From Pseudomonas sp. Root71 (lineage in GTDB: Bacteria > Pseudomonadota > Gammaproteobacteria > Pseudomonadales > Pseudomonadaceae), in NCBI RefSeq assembly GCF_001429045.1, contig NZ_LMHY01000022.1, positions 86,320-150,319 of the forward strand: DNA of 64,000 bases. The letters run 5' to 3'. The notes under the pieces are model-generated. The model was not told where the DNA came from. It worked only from the letters and a program-made list of their open reading frames with translations, and made no database searches. This document shows, one piece after another, positions 51,810-60,325 of this stretch. Position numbers and translations under genes: made by a program. Position 1 is the stretch's first letter; each line of letters starts with the position of its first letter.

Positions 51810-51853
51810 AAGGGCTTGCGTGAGATACCTCATGCAGGCCCTTAGTTTTTTCC
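51810..51853 (+). terminator. Terminator after tRNA-Leu
   Basis: A long imperfect stem AAGGGCTTGCGTGAG / CTCATGCAGGCCCTT with a 4-base loop, followed by AGTTTTTTCC, just behind the tRNA. Confidence 0.85.
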
Positions 51854-51926
51854 GCAATCAAAATCCTTCCGCAATTCGCTACCGGCTTCCTCCCACGCGT
51901 CATAAAACCTGTTCCTGCCCACGCCA

Positions 51927-52440
51927 GTGGTCATCGTCTGTCCGGTATCACTGACGCCCATGACCGAAGCCAACCTGGTTCGGGTGCTGCAATCGCAGAC
52001 CCGCCTGAATGTCAGCCTGTTGCGCTACGACACGATCGCCCAAGGCGCTGAGCAGGTGCAGGCGCGAATCGCTGAACTGAGGGCTCAAGGTGTCGGCATG
52101 GCCATCGCCGATGCCTTGCCGGACAGCGATCTGTACACCCTCGGTAGCGCCTGCGCCGATCTGCCGTTGTTGACGGGTGGTTCGGGGCTGGCCCTGGGCC
52201 TGCCGGAAAACTTCCGTCGCGCCGGCAAGTTGCGCGACCTCGACGCCTCGAAACTCCCGGTGGTGTCCGGTGGGGAAGTGGTGTTGGCCGGTAGTGCTTC
52301 GATCGCCACCAATGGGCAAGTGGCGGCCTGGCTCGAAGCTGTTCGTCCAGATTTGCGGATTGATCCGTTGGCCTGGCGGCGAGGGAGCCGGTGGTGGCGC
52401 AAGCGTTTCACCCGTTTTGGCAACCGGCGCACGCCCCTGG
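51927..52440 (+). pseudogene. otnK: Fragment of 3-oxo-tetronate kinase
   Basis: The frame reads like the middle of an OtnK/DUF1537 four-carbon sugar acid kinase: LTPMTEANLVRVLQSQTRLN, ADLPLLTGGSGLALGLPENF and VLAGSASIATNGQVAAWLEA. The first about 190 residues, with the substrate domain start, are missing. At about 52371-52374 a one-base loss shifts the frame: the expected continuation is in the next frame, from EPVVAQAFHPFWQPAHAPG. It then breaks off near 52440, before the C-terminal GGETSG nucleotide-binding segment. No start codon with a ribosome-binding site exists. It is a clear remnant. Confidence 0.85.
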
Positions 52441-52455
52441 CGTTGACGATTGCCG

Positions 52456-52707
52456 GCTTCATGGTCGGGTGGCGTATTCGGCAAGGTGCTGGTGGATACC
52501 GGAATCGGTGTCGTGCTCTCCGACATGCTGCGCACCACGGGGCTGCCGGTGCTGGCCCTGTCCCATATCAATGACGCCGGTTACTGGATCTTCACCAAAC
52601 TGTCAGGCCTGAACGTGGCCGACGGTCTGCGCACCTGGACGGTGATGACCACTTTGCTCGGTACCTTGGGTTTCTGTATTACCCTGCTGATCTGGCCCTT
52701 TGTCTAA
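52456..52707 (+). pseudogene. Fragment of a GntP family permease with internal deletion
   Basis: Reads SGGVFGKVLVDTGIGVVLSD, MLRTTGLPVLAL, then directly SHINDAGYWIFTKLSGLNVA and a normal C terminus (TLLGTLGFCITLLIWPFV, stop at 52707). In intact GntP proteins about 60 residues separate the first part from the SHINDAG motif, so an in-frame internal piece is missing, and the first about 300 residues are missing too. The remnant joins the otnK fragment directly. It once imported a tetronate or similar sugar acid, by context. Confidence 0.85.
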
Positions 52708-52728
52708 CCCTTTATTTCAGGAGCTACC

Positions 52729-53520
52729 ATGCCTCGTTTTGCTGCCAATCTCAGCATGCTCTACCCGGAACATGAGTTTCTGGATCGTTTCGCCGCCGCT
52801 GCCTCTGACGGTTTCGAAGCGGTCGAATATCTGTTTCCCTACGACTACCGTGCTGAAGAACTCAAGCAATGCTTGAGCGACAACGGCCTGGTGCAGGCAC
52901 TGTTCAACGCACCGCCCGGTGATTGGGCAGCGGGGGAGCGGGGCACGGTGTCGTTGCCGGGCCGGGAGAGTGAATTTCGTAGCGGTTTTGATCGTGCCCT
53001 GGACTACGCCAGCGTATTGGGCAATTCACGCATCCATGTCATGGCCGGGCTGTTGCCGTCGGAAAACGATCGCCCGCGGCATCACGGCGTGTACCTGGAG
53101 AACCTCGCCTACGCCACCACCCAGGCAGCCAAGGCAGGCGTCACCGTATTGCTCGAACCGATCAATACGCGAGACATGCCAGGCTTTTTCCTCAACCGCC
53201 AGGATCAGGCCCAGGCTATCTGCAAGGAAGTGGGCGCCAGTAACCTGAAGGTTCAGTTCGACTGCTACCACTGCCAAATCGTCGAGGGCGACCTGGCGGC
53301 CAAACTGCGTCGCGACTTCGATGGTATCGGCCATATCCAGATCGCCGGGGTGCCGGATCGGCATGAACCGGACCTGGGGGAAGTCAATTATCCTTATCTG
53401 TTCGAGCTGATCGATCAGTTGGGTTATGACGGCTGGGTAGGGTGCGAGTATCGGCCTCGTGGCAATACGTCTGCCGGCTTGCAGTGGTTGCGCGACTGGA
53501 AGGTGCGCCAGGCGCTATAG
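52729..53520 (+). CDS. otnI: 2-oxo-tetronate isomerase (hydroxypyruvate isomerase family)
   Basis: A 263-residue TIM-barrel protein of the Hyi/OtnI family. Visible are [48 protein letters not shown], the metal site glutamate in [31 protein letters not shown] and [15 protein letters not shown], ending GCEYRPRG. It isomerises 2-oxo- and 3-oxo-tetronates in the breakdown of four-carbon sugar acids. An AGGAG site precedes the ATG. It is intact, but its pathway partners beside it (kinase, permease) are remnants, so it may now be an orphan. Confidence 0.92.
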   Translation: MPRFAANLSMLYPEHEFLDRFAAAASDGFEAVEYLFPYDYRAEELKQCLSDNGLVQALFNAPPGDWAAGERGTVSLPGRESEFRSGFDRALDYASVLGNSRIHVMAGLLPSENDRPRHHGVYLENLAYATTQAAKAGVTVLLEPINTRDMPGFFLNRQDQAQAICKEVGASNLKVQFDCYHCQIVEGDLAAKLRRDFDGIGHIQIAGVPDRHEPDLGEVNYPYLFELIDQLGYDGWVGCEYRPRGNTSAGLQWLRDWKVRQAL

Positions 53521-53722
53521 AGGAAGGCTGGCCTGCACCCGGTCCCAGGGCGCTTTCATACTCTGGGCGCAGCTGCCGTAAAATTTCGACACGTTGCTTG
53601 AAACGGGCTTTACTGGAATAAGTCGTGCGGATTATCGAGGGCTGCATGTTCTCGGCAGCCAGTACTGGCTGGATGCCGAGTGCAAAACTACAACCGTCGA
53701 GGTTGAGGAGCAGTCCTTGCCC

Positions 53723-55270
53723 ATGTCCCGGTTCCTCTGCGCCATGCTGTTCGCACTGCTGCTCGTTGGCTGCGCAACCACGCGCTTGCCCCACGAATTC
53801 AGCGAGGCGATACCCGCCAGCGATTCGGCGTTCGGGCGTTCGATCCAGGTTCAGGCCGCCGCACACGAGGGGCGCTCGGGTTTTCGCTTGCTGCCCAACA
53901 GCAGTGAAGCATTCCGGGCGCGCGCCGAGTTGATCCGCCATGCGCAGAAATCCGTCGATCTGCAGTACTACATCGTGCATAACGGTCTGAGCACCCGGGC
54001 GCTGGTGCGTGAAATGCTGCTGGCTGCCGATCGCGGCGTACGGATACGCATCTTGCTCGATGACACGGCCAGCGACGGCCAGGAAGAAGTCATCGCTACC
54101 CTGGCGGTGCACCCGAACATCCATATCCGCGTCTTCAATCCTTTGCATCTGGGGCGCAGCACCGTGGTCACCCGAACCATGGGGCGTCTGCTTGATCTTT
54201 CCCAGCAACACCGACGCATGCACAACAAACTGTGGCTGGCCGACAACAGCGCAGCCATCGTCGGCGGACGCAACCTGGGGGACGAATATTTCGACGCCAA
54301 GCCCGATCTCAACTTCACCGACATGGACCTGCTGTGCATCGGTCCGGTCGCCGAGCAGTTGGGACACAGCTTCGATCAGTACTGGAATAGCGCCTTGAGC
54401 CAGTCGATCAGTGACTTCCTGCTCAACAAGCCGACAGCACAAGACTTGCTCGAGAGCCGTCAACGCCTGGAGCAATCGCTGCAGACCTCACGTATCGAGA
54501 GCAAGGTGTTGTACAACCATCTCATGACCTACCAGACTCAGCCGCAATTCGAGACCTGGCGCAAGCAACTGATCTGGGCCCATAACAAGGCGATGTGGGA
54601 CGCTCCGAGCAAGGTCCTGGCCGACGGCGAGCCGGCACGCGCGCTATTGATGGCCACACAGCTGCGTCCTGAACTCGATGGCGTCAATAACGAGCTGATC
54701 ATGATCTCGGCCTATTTCGTTCCGCAAAAGCCGGGTATGGACTATCTGCTGGGGCGTGCCGATGCCGGCGTCGATGTGCGCCTGCTGACCAACTCACTGG
54801 AAGCCACCGATGTGCCGGCTGTGCATGGCGGCTATGCACCGTATCGCAAGACTCTGCTCGAACATGGCGTGAAGCTCTATGAGCTGCGGCGCCAGCCGGA
54901 CGATCCCGGCCGCAGTTCTTCGTTTGGCTTCAGTGGTGGCTCGGACTCCAGTCTGCACACCAAGGCCATGATCCTGGACAAGCAGAAAGTGTTCGTCGGC
55001 TCGTTCAATTTCGACCCGCGTTCAGTGTTCTGGAACACTGAAGTCGGAGTGCTGGTCGATAGTCCCGAACTGGCCGGCCAAGTGCGCCAGTTGGCGCTTG
55101 AGGGCATGGCGCCGGCCATGAGTTACCAGGCCCGACTGGAAAACGGCGAAGTCGTCTGGCTCACCGAGGACGACGGCCGCGAGCATACCTTGCGTAAGGA
55201 GCCCGGCAGCAAATGGCGTAGCTTCAAGGCCTGGCTCAGCGACAAGATCGGCCTGGAGAAAATGCTCTAG
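53723..55270 (+). CDS. Phospholipase D / cardiolipin synthase-family lipoprotein
   Basis: A 515-residue protein with a lipoprotein signal (CAMLFALLLVGCATT, lipid cysteine near residue 16). Two HKD catalytic motifs are present: HNKLWLADNSAAIVGGRNLGDEYF (part: HNKLWLADNSAAIVGGRN) and HTKAMILDKQKVFVGSFNFD. The family (PLDc_2, YmdC/ClsC-like) includes periplasmic phospholipid transferases, and cardiolipin synthesis from two phospholipids is the best guess; no partner gene is adjacent. The ATG at 53723 (MSRFLCAML) fits the signal peptide; GAGGAG lies 12 bases upstream, so a TTG two codons earlier is also possible. It is single. Confidence 0.88.
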   Translation: MSRFLCAMLFALLLVGCATTRLPHEFSEAIPASDSAFGRSIQVQAAAHEGRSGFRLLPNSSEAFRARAELIRHAQKSVDLQYYIVHNGLSTRALVREMLLAADRGVRIRILLDDTASDGQEEVIATLAVHPNIHIRVFNPLHLGRSTVVTRTMGRLLDLSQQHRRMHNKLWLADNSAAIVGGRNLGDEYFDAKPDLNFTDMDLLCIGPVAEQLGHSFDQYWNSALSQSISDFLLNKPTAQDLLESRQRLEQSLQTSRIESKVLYNHLMTYQTQPQFETWRKQLIWAHNKAMWDAPSKVLADGEPARALLMATQLRPELDGVNNELIMISAYFVPQKPGMDYLLGRADAGVDVRLLTNSLEATDVPAVHGGYAPYRKTLLEHGVKLYELRRQPDDPGRSSSFGFSGGSDSSLHTKAMILDKQKVFVGSFNFDPRSVFWNTEVGVLVDSPELAGQVRQLALEGMAPAMSYQARLENGEVVWLTEDDGREHTLRKEPGSKWRSFKAWLSDKIGLEKML

Positions 55271-55395
55271 ATCGAAACCAGGCGTACGGCCTCCGGCTGC
55301 AACACAACTAAATTCTGAGTAAGTGGAATGTTGAACTCCCGATCCAGAGGCCAACTCCTAACTCACAAGGCACTGTACACGACAACGATGTGGCG

Positions 55396-56856
55396 ATGAC
55401 CCACCAACAGTTGCATAGCCGCGAGCCCGGCGCGATATTCGAAACCAATCTTCCAGCGCGCCTGGACCGCTTGCCGTGGGGCCGCTTTCACTCCCTGCTG
55501 GTGGTCGCGCTGGGCGTCACCTGGTTGCTCGACGGTCTGGAAGTGACCCTGGCGGGCTCGGTGTCCGGCGCGCTGAAAAACAGCCCCGTCCTGCGCATGA
55601 ACAACTTCGATATTGGCCTGGCCGGCGGCATCTACATCGCCGGTGCAGTGCTCGGTGCCTTGCTGTTCGGCTGGCTGACCGATCGCCTGGGGCGGCGCAA
55701 GTTGTTCTTTGTAACTTTATGGCTGTATGTAGGCGCCACGGCGGCCACGGCGTTCTCGTTCAGCCTGGAAAGCTTCCTGCTGTTTCGCTTCCTCACGGGC
55801 ATGGGCATCGGCGGCGAATACACGGCGATCAATTCGACCATCCAGGAATTTACCCCGGTACGCTATCGCGGCTGGGTCGACCTGAGCATCAACGGCACAT
55901 TCTGGCTAGGTGCAGCATTGGGTGCCGGCGGGGCCATCGTCCTGCTGGATCCGCACGTGGTCGGTGGTGAGCTGGGCTGGCGCCTGTGCTTCGGCATTGG
56001 TGCCGCGTTGGGCCTGGTGATCCTGGTGATGCGCCTGTGGTTGCCGGAAAGCCCGCGCTGGCTGCTGGTCCATGGTCAGCGCGATAAGGCGCGACACATC
56101 GTCGAAGGTATCGAAGCGAGTCTGCGCGAACAAGGCCACGAACTGCCGGCGGTGACCAGCAAACCATTGCGCCTGCACGCGCGGGACCATACGCCGCTGG
56201 GGGAGGTCTTCCATACCCTGTTCGTCAGATTCAGCCGCCGCGCGCTGGTGGGGATGACCCTGCTGACAGCGCAGGCGTTCTTTTACAACGCGATATTCTT
56301 CACCTATGCGCTGGTGCTCACCGATTTTTACCAGGTGCCCGCCGAACAGGTCGGTTGGTACGTATTGCCCTTGGCACTGGGCAATTTTTGCGGACCGCTG
56401 CTGCTGGGGCGCCTGTTTGACGTGGTCGGCCGACGCGTGATGATCAGCTTCACTTATGCGACGTCCGGAATGTTGCTGGCGCTCAATGGCTACGCCTTCC
56501 AGCAGGGCTGGCTGGATGTCACCCAGCAAGCCGCGGCGTGGATGGTGATCTTCTTTTTCGCTTCGGCAGCGGCCAGTTCGGCTTACCTGACGGTGGCAGA
56601 AACCTTCCCGCTGGAAATCCGTGCCTTGGCCATCGCCGTGTTCTACGCGTTCGGCACTGGCCTGGGCGGCATCATCGGGCCGACGCTGTTTGGCCAACTG
56701 ATTCAGACCCAGCAGCGCGGCAGTCTGTTGATTGGTTATCTGGCAGGCGCTGCACTAATGTGTGCGGCGGCGGCGGTGCAAGCGGTTTGGGGGGTGTCTG
56801 CCGAGCGTCGAGCGCTGGAACATGTGGCCAGGCCTTTGTCCCAGGCTGAGGATTGA
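55396..56856 (+). CDS. MFS transporter (sugar/aromatic acid:H+ symporter type)
   Basis: A 486-residue major facilitator protein with about 12 membrane segments. The N-terminal half shows LDGLEVTLAGSVSG, FGWLTDRLGRRKLFFVTLW (the loop 2-3 signature) and FLTGMGIGGEYTAINSTIQEF; the second half shows GRLFDVVGRRVMISF and AETFPLEIRALAIAVFYA. The LTGMGIGGEY and PESPRWLL segments are typical of the sugar-porter/AAHS side of the family. The substrate is not predicted. The start may be the ATG at 55396 or a GTG two codons upstream. Confidence 0.88.
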   Translation: MTHQQLHSREPGAIFETNLPARLDRLPWGRFHSLLVVALGVTWLLDGLEVTLAGSVSGALKNSPVLRMNNFDIGLAGGIYIAGAVLGALLFGWLTDRLGRRKLFFVTLWLYVGATAATAFSFSLESFLLFRFLTGMGIGGEYTAINSTIQEFTPVRYRGWVDLSINGTFWLGAALGAGGAIVLLDPHVVGGELGWRLCFGIGAALGLVILVMRLWLPESPRWLLVHGQRDKARHIVEGIEASLREQGHELPAVTSKPLRLHARDHTPLGEVFHTLFVRFSRRALVGMTLLTAQAFFYNAIFFTYALVLTDFYQVPAEQVGWYVLPLALGNFCGPLLLGRLFDVVGRRVMISFTYATSGMLLALNGYAFQQGWLDVTQQAAAWMVIFFFASAAASSAYLTVAETFPLEIRALAIAVFYAFGTGLGGIIGPTLFGQLIQTQQRGSLLIGYLAGAALMCAAAAVQAVWGVSAERRALEHVARPLSQAED

Positions 56857-57034
56857 GTGGGGGCGACTGTCCAAAGAGCCGTTTGAGAAAGCCGGCGCAA
56901 ATCCAGAGGCAATTCACTCAAAAGGGTGACGCGGTCAAGCTGGATGTCTTCTGACATTTTTGCCTGCACCTGCCTGACTCAGGCTCCTTGCAGTAAACGG
57001 AGGGTACCTGTGCCCTTATTTTCGAGGGTATTGA

Positions 57035-57640
57035 ATGAAACAAGGACAAGTTCTGCTGTTGGCTTTGTTGATGATGTTTTTAACGGGGTGCACGACTACG
57101 CCGCCAAAAGACCAAGGCAATCTCTGCAGTATCTACCGTGAGTATCCCGACTGGTATGAGGACTCGCTGCAAATGCAGAGCGAGTATGGGACACCCCTGC
57201 ATGTGGCCATGGCGATCATGAAGCAGGAAAGCAGCTACGTGGCGGACGCATTGCCGCCTCGTGACTACCTGCTATGGGTCATCCCCTGGGGGCGAGTCAG
57301 TTCGGCCTACGGTTACGCGCAGGCTCAAGACCCGGTGTGGGGTGAGTACAGGGACAATACGGGCAACGGTGGTTCGCGTGACAGTTTCGACGACGCGATC
57401 ATGTTTATCGGTTGGTACACCACGGGCACCCAACGTCAGCTCGGGATCTCCAAATGGGACACCTACAATCAGTACCTGGCTTATCACGAGGGGCGAGGGG
57501 GCTTCAGCCGCGATTCCTATCGCAGTAAACCGTGGCTGATGCAGGTTGCCCAGAAAGTGCAAAAGCAGTCAGAGATTTACAACGCGCAACTAAAAGTGTG
57601 TCGCCAAGAGTTGGATGATGATCGTAGCGGGTGGTTTTAA
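57035..57640 (+). CDS. Lysozyme-like (SLT fold) lipoprotein
   Basis: A 201-residue lipoprotein (MKQGQVLLLALLMMFLTGC, lipid cysteine at residue 19). The remaining part resembles a lytic transglycosylase domain: VAMAIMKQESSYVADA carries the catalytic glutamate (KQES), AYGYAQAQDPVWGEY matches the GxxQ-like segment of the family, and YLAYHEGRGGFSR the NxGxG-type end. It would cleave peptidoglycan from the outer membrane side. GAGGG lies before the ATG. Such proteins are called transglycosylase SLT domain-containing protein in pseudomonads; the exact family was not checked. Confidence 0.85.
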   Translation: MKQGQVLLLALLMMFLTGCTTTPPKDQGNLCSIYREYPDWYEDSLQMQSEYGTPLHVAMAIMKQESSYVADALPPRDYLLWVIPWGRVSSAYGYAQAQDPVWGEYRDNTGNGGSRDSFDDAIMFIGWYTTGTQRQLGISKWDTYNQYLAYHEGRGGFSRDSYRSKPWLMQVAQKVQKQSEIYNAQLKVCRQELDDDRSGWF

Positions 57641-57659
57641 CGCATTTACGAAAAAAAAT

Positions 57660-57688
57660 CCCCGCACCTCCTGGGGGAAGATGCGGGG
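57660..57688 (-). terminator. Strong intrinsic terminator on the minus strand
   Basis: CCCCGCA / TGCGGGG hairpin with a 15-base loop, followed on the minus strand by eight T residues. It ends a minus-strand transcript coming from 57.7-58.1 kb, and is 20 bases behind the stop codon of the convergent plus-strand gene. Confidence 0.85.
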
Positions 57689-57695
57689 CAATGTA

Positions 57696-57788
57696 TTACA
57701 CATGGTGAGGAGGGTCGGCCTCCTCAAATGCAGACTGGCTGTATTCGAAGCGTCCGTTAGAGGCACCACCTGTGAACCCCTTGGCCAA
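57696..57788 (-). CDS. Possible 30-residue ORF before the terminator
   Basis: A TTG-started ORF right behind a GAGGGAGG site, 30 codons long (LAKGFTGGASNGRF... ending EEADPPHHV), whose stop lies 8 bases before the T8 terminator. It is in the transcript region that carries a duplicate of the leader of the next gene upstream. A start of TTG and short length make it uncertain; the region might instead encode a small RNA. Confidence 0.3.
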   Translation of the reverse strand: MAKGFTGGASNGRFEYSQSAFEEADPPHHV

Positions 57789-57802
57789 CCTCCCTCGACG
57801 CA

Positions 57803-57850
57803 TATTTAAAGCCGAGGGAGAGGAGCGAGCGAAATCAATAATTATCAAAA
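57803..57850 (-). repeat. Duplicated leader element, copy 1
   Basis: Imperfect 50-base direct repeat of 58124-58172: both carry ATTTAAAGCC near one end and AATAATTATCAAAA near the other, with diverged middles. Read on the minus strand it begins TTTTGATAATTATT, which may be a promoter -10 region. It precedes the possible 30-residue ORF. Confidence 0.6.
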
Positions 57851-57910
57851 GCAGATCAATCAATATGGATATGGCTTCGTGGATAGCTTCTCGGTGAGGG
57901 CATCGCGAGA

Positions 57911-58093
57911 TTAAGCCAGTTCCAAAAGAAGTCTGTTGGTGCTGCCAGGCAAGGGGTGAGGTGCATTGATCCGGCCTTCCAGTCTGTTCACGAACGCGAG
58001 GGCTTCTGCGTAGCTGCGAAATTCAACGCACCACGCGTTCATCCATACATTCCAGCCTTCCGGCTTGCTCGCTTTCTCGATTTTTATCAGCAT
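57911..58093 (-). CDS. Small conserved-type protein (60 aa), function unknown
   Basis: A 60-residue soluble protein starting MLIKIEKASKPEGWNVWMNA and continuing WCVEFRSYAEALAFVNRLEG. A GGAGGG site lies 9 bases before the ATG. The pattern of a beta-hairpin start with an amphipathic helix (SYAEALAFVNRLEGR) suggests a small alpha/beta fold. I do not recognise a named family. Downstream lie the possible 30-residue ORF and the T8 terminator, so they may share a transcript. Its upstream DNA is duplicated in front of the 30-residue ORF. Confidence 0.65.
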   Translation of the reverse strand: MLIKIEKASKPEGWNVWMNAWCVEFRSYAEALAFVNRLEGRINAPHPLPGSTNRLLLELA

Positions 58094-58123
58094 CCTGGAA
58101 TCCCTCCATGTGGTGGTTAAGCC

Positions 58124-58172
58124 CACATTTAAAGCCAATAGAGGGGGGTGTTTGGAAATTAATAATTATCAA
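58124..58172 (-). repeat. Duplicated leader element, copy 2
   Basis: The second copy of the 50-base repeat at 57803-57850; it lies directly upstream of the 60-residue protein gene (minus strand) and contains TTTTGATAATTATTAATTTC, plausibly its promoter. Confidence 0.6.
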
Positions 58173-58326
58173 AAATGGATTTACGGCGGCGGGGGATTCA
58201 GACGTTGGAGCCGTGTTTGCGATCGATTGGGCATGCTCTAAACCAAGGGTTTGCAAGCGAAAGCATTGCAAACCCTTGTATGTTTCTGCGTCATTATTTC
58301 GATCTTGATCATGGTCGCCTGATGCT

Positions 58327-58521
58327 TCAGGGGGCCGGGTCTGCCTTGCGGCGATCGCTGCCGGCCGGGTTGCCGGTATCGATCAGCCTTCTTTCCAGCA
58401 GTACGTTTTCCAGGGCCTGGCGGTCTGACGGGTTCATCTGATGTTCTCGCTCCTTGAGTTCCAACAGGATCGGGGTCGACCACTGGCGGTAGGTTTGTTC
58501 AGCACTACGATTGAGTGACAT
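58327..58521 (-). CDS. Small hypothetical protein (64 aa)
   Basis: A 64-residue, highly charged soluble protein beginning MSLNRSAEQTYRQWSTPILL and continuing ELKEREHQMNPSDRQALENVLLERRLIDTG (in part). An AAGGAGG site with ideal spacing precedes the ATG, which supports it as a real gene. It is probably helical. No family or function is recognised. It lies alone between two minus-strand genes. Confidence 0.65.
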   Translation of the reverse strand: MSLNRSAEQTYRQWSTPILLELKEREHQMNPSDRQALENVLLERRLIDTGNPAGSDRRKADPAP

Positions 58522-58613
58522 GGGTTCCTCCTTAATCAGGCTCCTGCCAATAAGGCGCCGCACTTCGATACGCCCAAAAACCCTAGTCGACGAAGCGGGT
58601 TCCCGCCACTGCT

Positions 58614-59456
58614 TTACGTCGGACTGCCATTGCCCCAGATGCCCGTAGCGGCAGTGCGCTGTACGTAGTCGCCGAAGTCGCGCGCCGGGCGTCCCAGTGC
58701 CCGCTGTACGCCATCGGCCACGGGTGTGTTGCGCCCGTCCAGCACCGTCGTGAAGAGATACAACACCAGATCGATCAACGCCGGGGGAAGCTGTTCCTGT
58801 TCCATTGCCTGTCGATAGGCATCCGGCGGCACGGGCACGAATTCGATGTTGCGACCGGTGGCGCGGGCAATCTCGGTCACGGCTTGAGCAAAGGTCAACG
58901 CCCGAGGGCCGGTCAATTCATAGAGCTGGCCAGTGTGCCCGGGTTGAGTCAGTGCGGCGACGGCACACTCGGCGATGTCTTGCGCATCGACAAAGGGCTC
59001 GGCGACCTGGCCGATGGGGAGTGCGAGTTCACCTTGCACAATGGGTTCAAGAAAGTGTGCCTCGCTGAAATTCTGGCAGAACCAACTGGCCCGTAGAATT
59101 GTCCAGTCAATCCCGCTGTCCTGTACAACGCGTTCGGCCTGTTCGGCTTCCACTTCGCCACGTCCGGATAACAAGACCAGTTTGCGGACGCCGCTTTTCA
59201 CCGCCAGGTCAGTGAACGCCTGGATGGTTTCAACGGCGCCAGGAACGGCAAGATCAGGTTGAAAGGAAATGTAGACGCGATGAACGCCATCGATCACGGC
59301 GTCCCAGGTCGATCGATCTTCCCAGTCGAAGGGAGGATTGGCGTCGCGGGAGCCCCGGCGAACGGGCAGGCCGGCGGCTTCGAGGCGTTGTGTGATGTGC
59401 CGTCCGGTTTTGCCGGTGGCGCCGAGGACCAGCGTGATTGGTTGGGCAGTTTTCAT
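58614..59456 (-). CDS. NmrA-like NAD(P)-binding protein
   Basis: A 280-residue atypical short-chain dehydrogenase of the NmrA / NAD(P)H azoreductase type. The nucleotide motif is TLVLGATGKTGRHITQRLEAAG; further on are GVRKLVLLSGRGEVEAEQAER, DWTILRASWFCQNFSE and YELTGPRALTFAQAVTEIA. Members sense or use NADPH; a quinone or azo reductase role is possible but not shown. The third in-frame ATG (59456) is preferred because GGAG lies 8 bases before it. It is divergent from a TetR-type gene, which likely represses it. Confidence 0.9.
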   Translation of the reverse strand: MKTAQPITLVLGATGKTGRHITQRLEAAGLPVRRGSRDANPPFDWEDRSTWDAVIDGVHRVYISFQPDLAVPGAVETIQAFTDLAVKSGVRKLVLLSGRGEVEAEQAERVVQDSGIDWTILRASWFCQNFSEAHFLEPIVQGELALPIGQVAEPFVDAQDIAECAVAALTQPGHTGQLYELTGPRALTFAQAVTEIARATGRNIEFVPVPPDAYRQAMEQEQLPPALIDLVLYLFTTVLDGRNTPVADGVQRALGRPARDFGDYVQRTAATGIWGNGSPT

Positions 59457-59480
59457 CGCGTTCATCTCCATCGGTTAATG

Positions 59481-59522
59481 TGAGTGATGCTCATGTTAAA
59501 AAAGATGATAGATGCTCATGTT
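59481..59522. promoter_or_regulatory. Candidate TetR operator region
   Basis: The 12-base word GATGCTCATGTT occurs twice (59486-59497 and 59511-59522), 25 bases apart. The first copy extends into the palindrome TGAGTGATGCTCA (59481-59493). It lies between the divergent NmrA-like and TetR genes, 25 bases before the former. Two repeated sites in such a gap are typical for a local TetR repressor. Confidence 0.5.
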
Positions 59523-59634
59523 TTACCGTCAACCCATCAGATCGAATTCCCCGACGTGTGGCATCTGTTGTTGGGTGCAGAGAGTGGCGATGCTAAGGTG
59601 AGCACATGTCACGTTTTTGATCGGGAATTCACTC

Positions 59635-60300
59635 GTGCGCAAAAAGCCCTCTGAAAACCTCGAACAGCCTGCTGCAGAAGCGGTTCGACGCAACCCCACG
59701 CAACAGCGCAGCCGCGATCGTCAGGAGCGGATTCTGGCCATGGCCACTCAATTGATCGCGGACAAGGGCAGCGACCAACTCAAGATGAGTGAAATCGCCG
59801 AGCGCTCCGAGATCTCGATCGGTTCCCTTTATCAATATTTTCCCGACAAGAGTTCCGTGATCCGCACGCTGGCCGAACGCTATAACGCTGAGAGCCGCCG
59901 TTGCATTGCAGAGGCAATGGCGGCCGTCGAGGACGCCCAGGGTTTGCAGGCCGCCTATTCGCAGTTGCTCGATCTGTATTACGAGATCGTGATGGCGACA
60001 CCGGTGATGCGTGACATCTGGTCCGGCATGCAGGCCGACAAGCAGCTGTTGCAGCTGGAGTTGAAGGAGAGTCGGGTTGCCGGAGCGCTGCTGTCCCAAG
60101 CGATGCTTCGCGTGTATCCCGACTGTGACGAACAACAGGTCGAGGAGTCCGCGTTTTTGATCTGGCACTTGGGCGAGGCAACCATGCGCTTGGCTGTCAC
60201 TTGTGCACCCGATGAGGGACGAGCACTGGTCGAGGCGTTCAAGCGTATGTCCCTGCGCGAGATCATGGAGCCCGCGCGCAGGAACATCGATTCACCGTAA
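59635..60300 (+). CDS. TetR/AcrR family transcriptional regulator
   Basis: A 221-residue TetR-type regulator. The helix-turn-helix is visible at about residues 25-70 (RQERILAMATQLIADKG, MSEIAERSEISIGSLYQYFP with the recognition helix ISIGSLYQYF). The C-terminal ligand-binding part is not specific. The GTG at 59635 is chosen because GGGA lies 8 bases before it; a TTG six codons upstream is possible. It is divergent from the NmrA-like gene and probably represses both. Confidence 0.88.
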   Translation: MRKKPSENLEQPAAEAVRRNPTQQRSRDRQERILAMATQLIADKGSDQLKMSEIAERSEISIGSLYQYFPDKSSVIRTLAERYNAESRRCIAEAMAAVEDAQGLQAAYSQLLDLYYEIVMATPVMRDIWSGMQADKQLLQLELKESRVAGALLSQAMLRVYPDCDEQQVEESAFLIWHLGEATMRLAVTCAPDEGRALVEAFKRMSLREIMEPARRNIDSP

Positions 60301-60325
60301 AAGCCTGGCGGTTGGTTCAGTTTCC

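Noticed and set aside
51802..51926. Attachment site of an integrated element at tRNA-Leu
   Set aside because: No second copy of the tRNA 3' end was seen in the window and no integrase gene is present, so only the decayed operon is reported.
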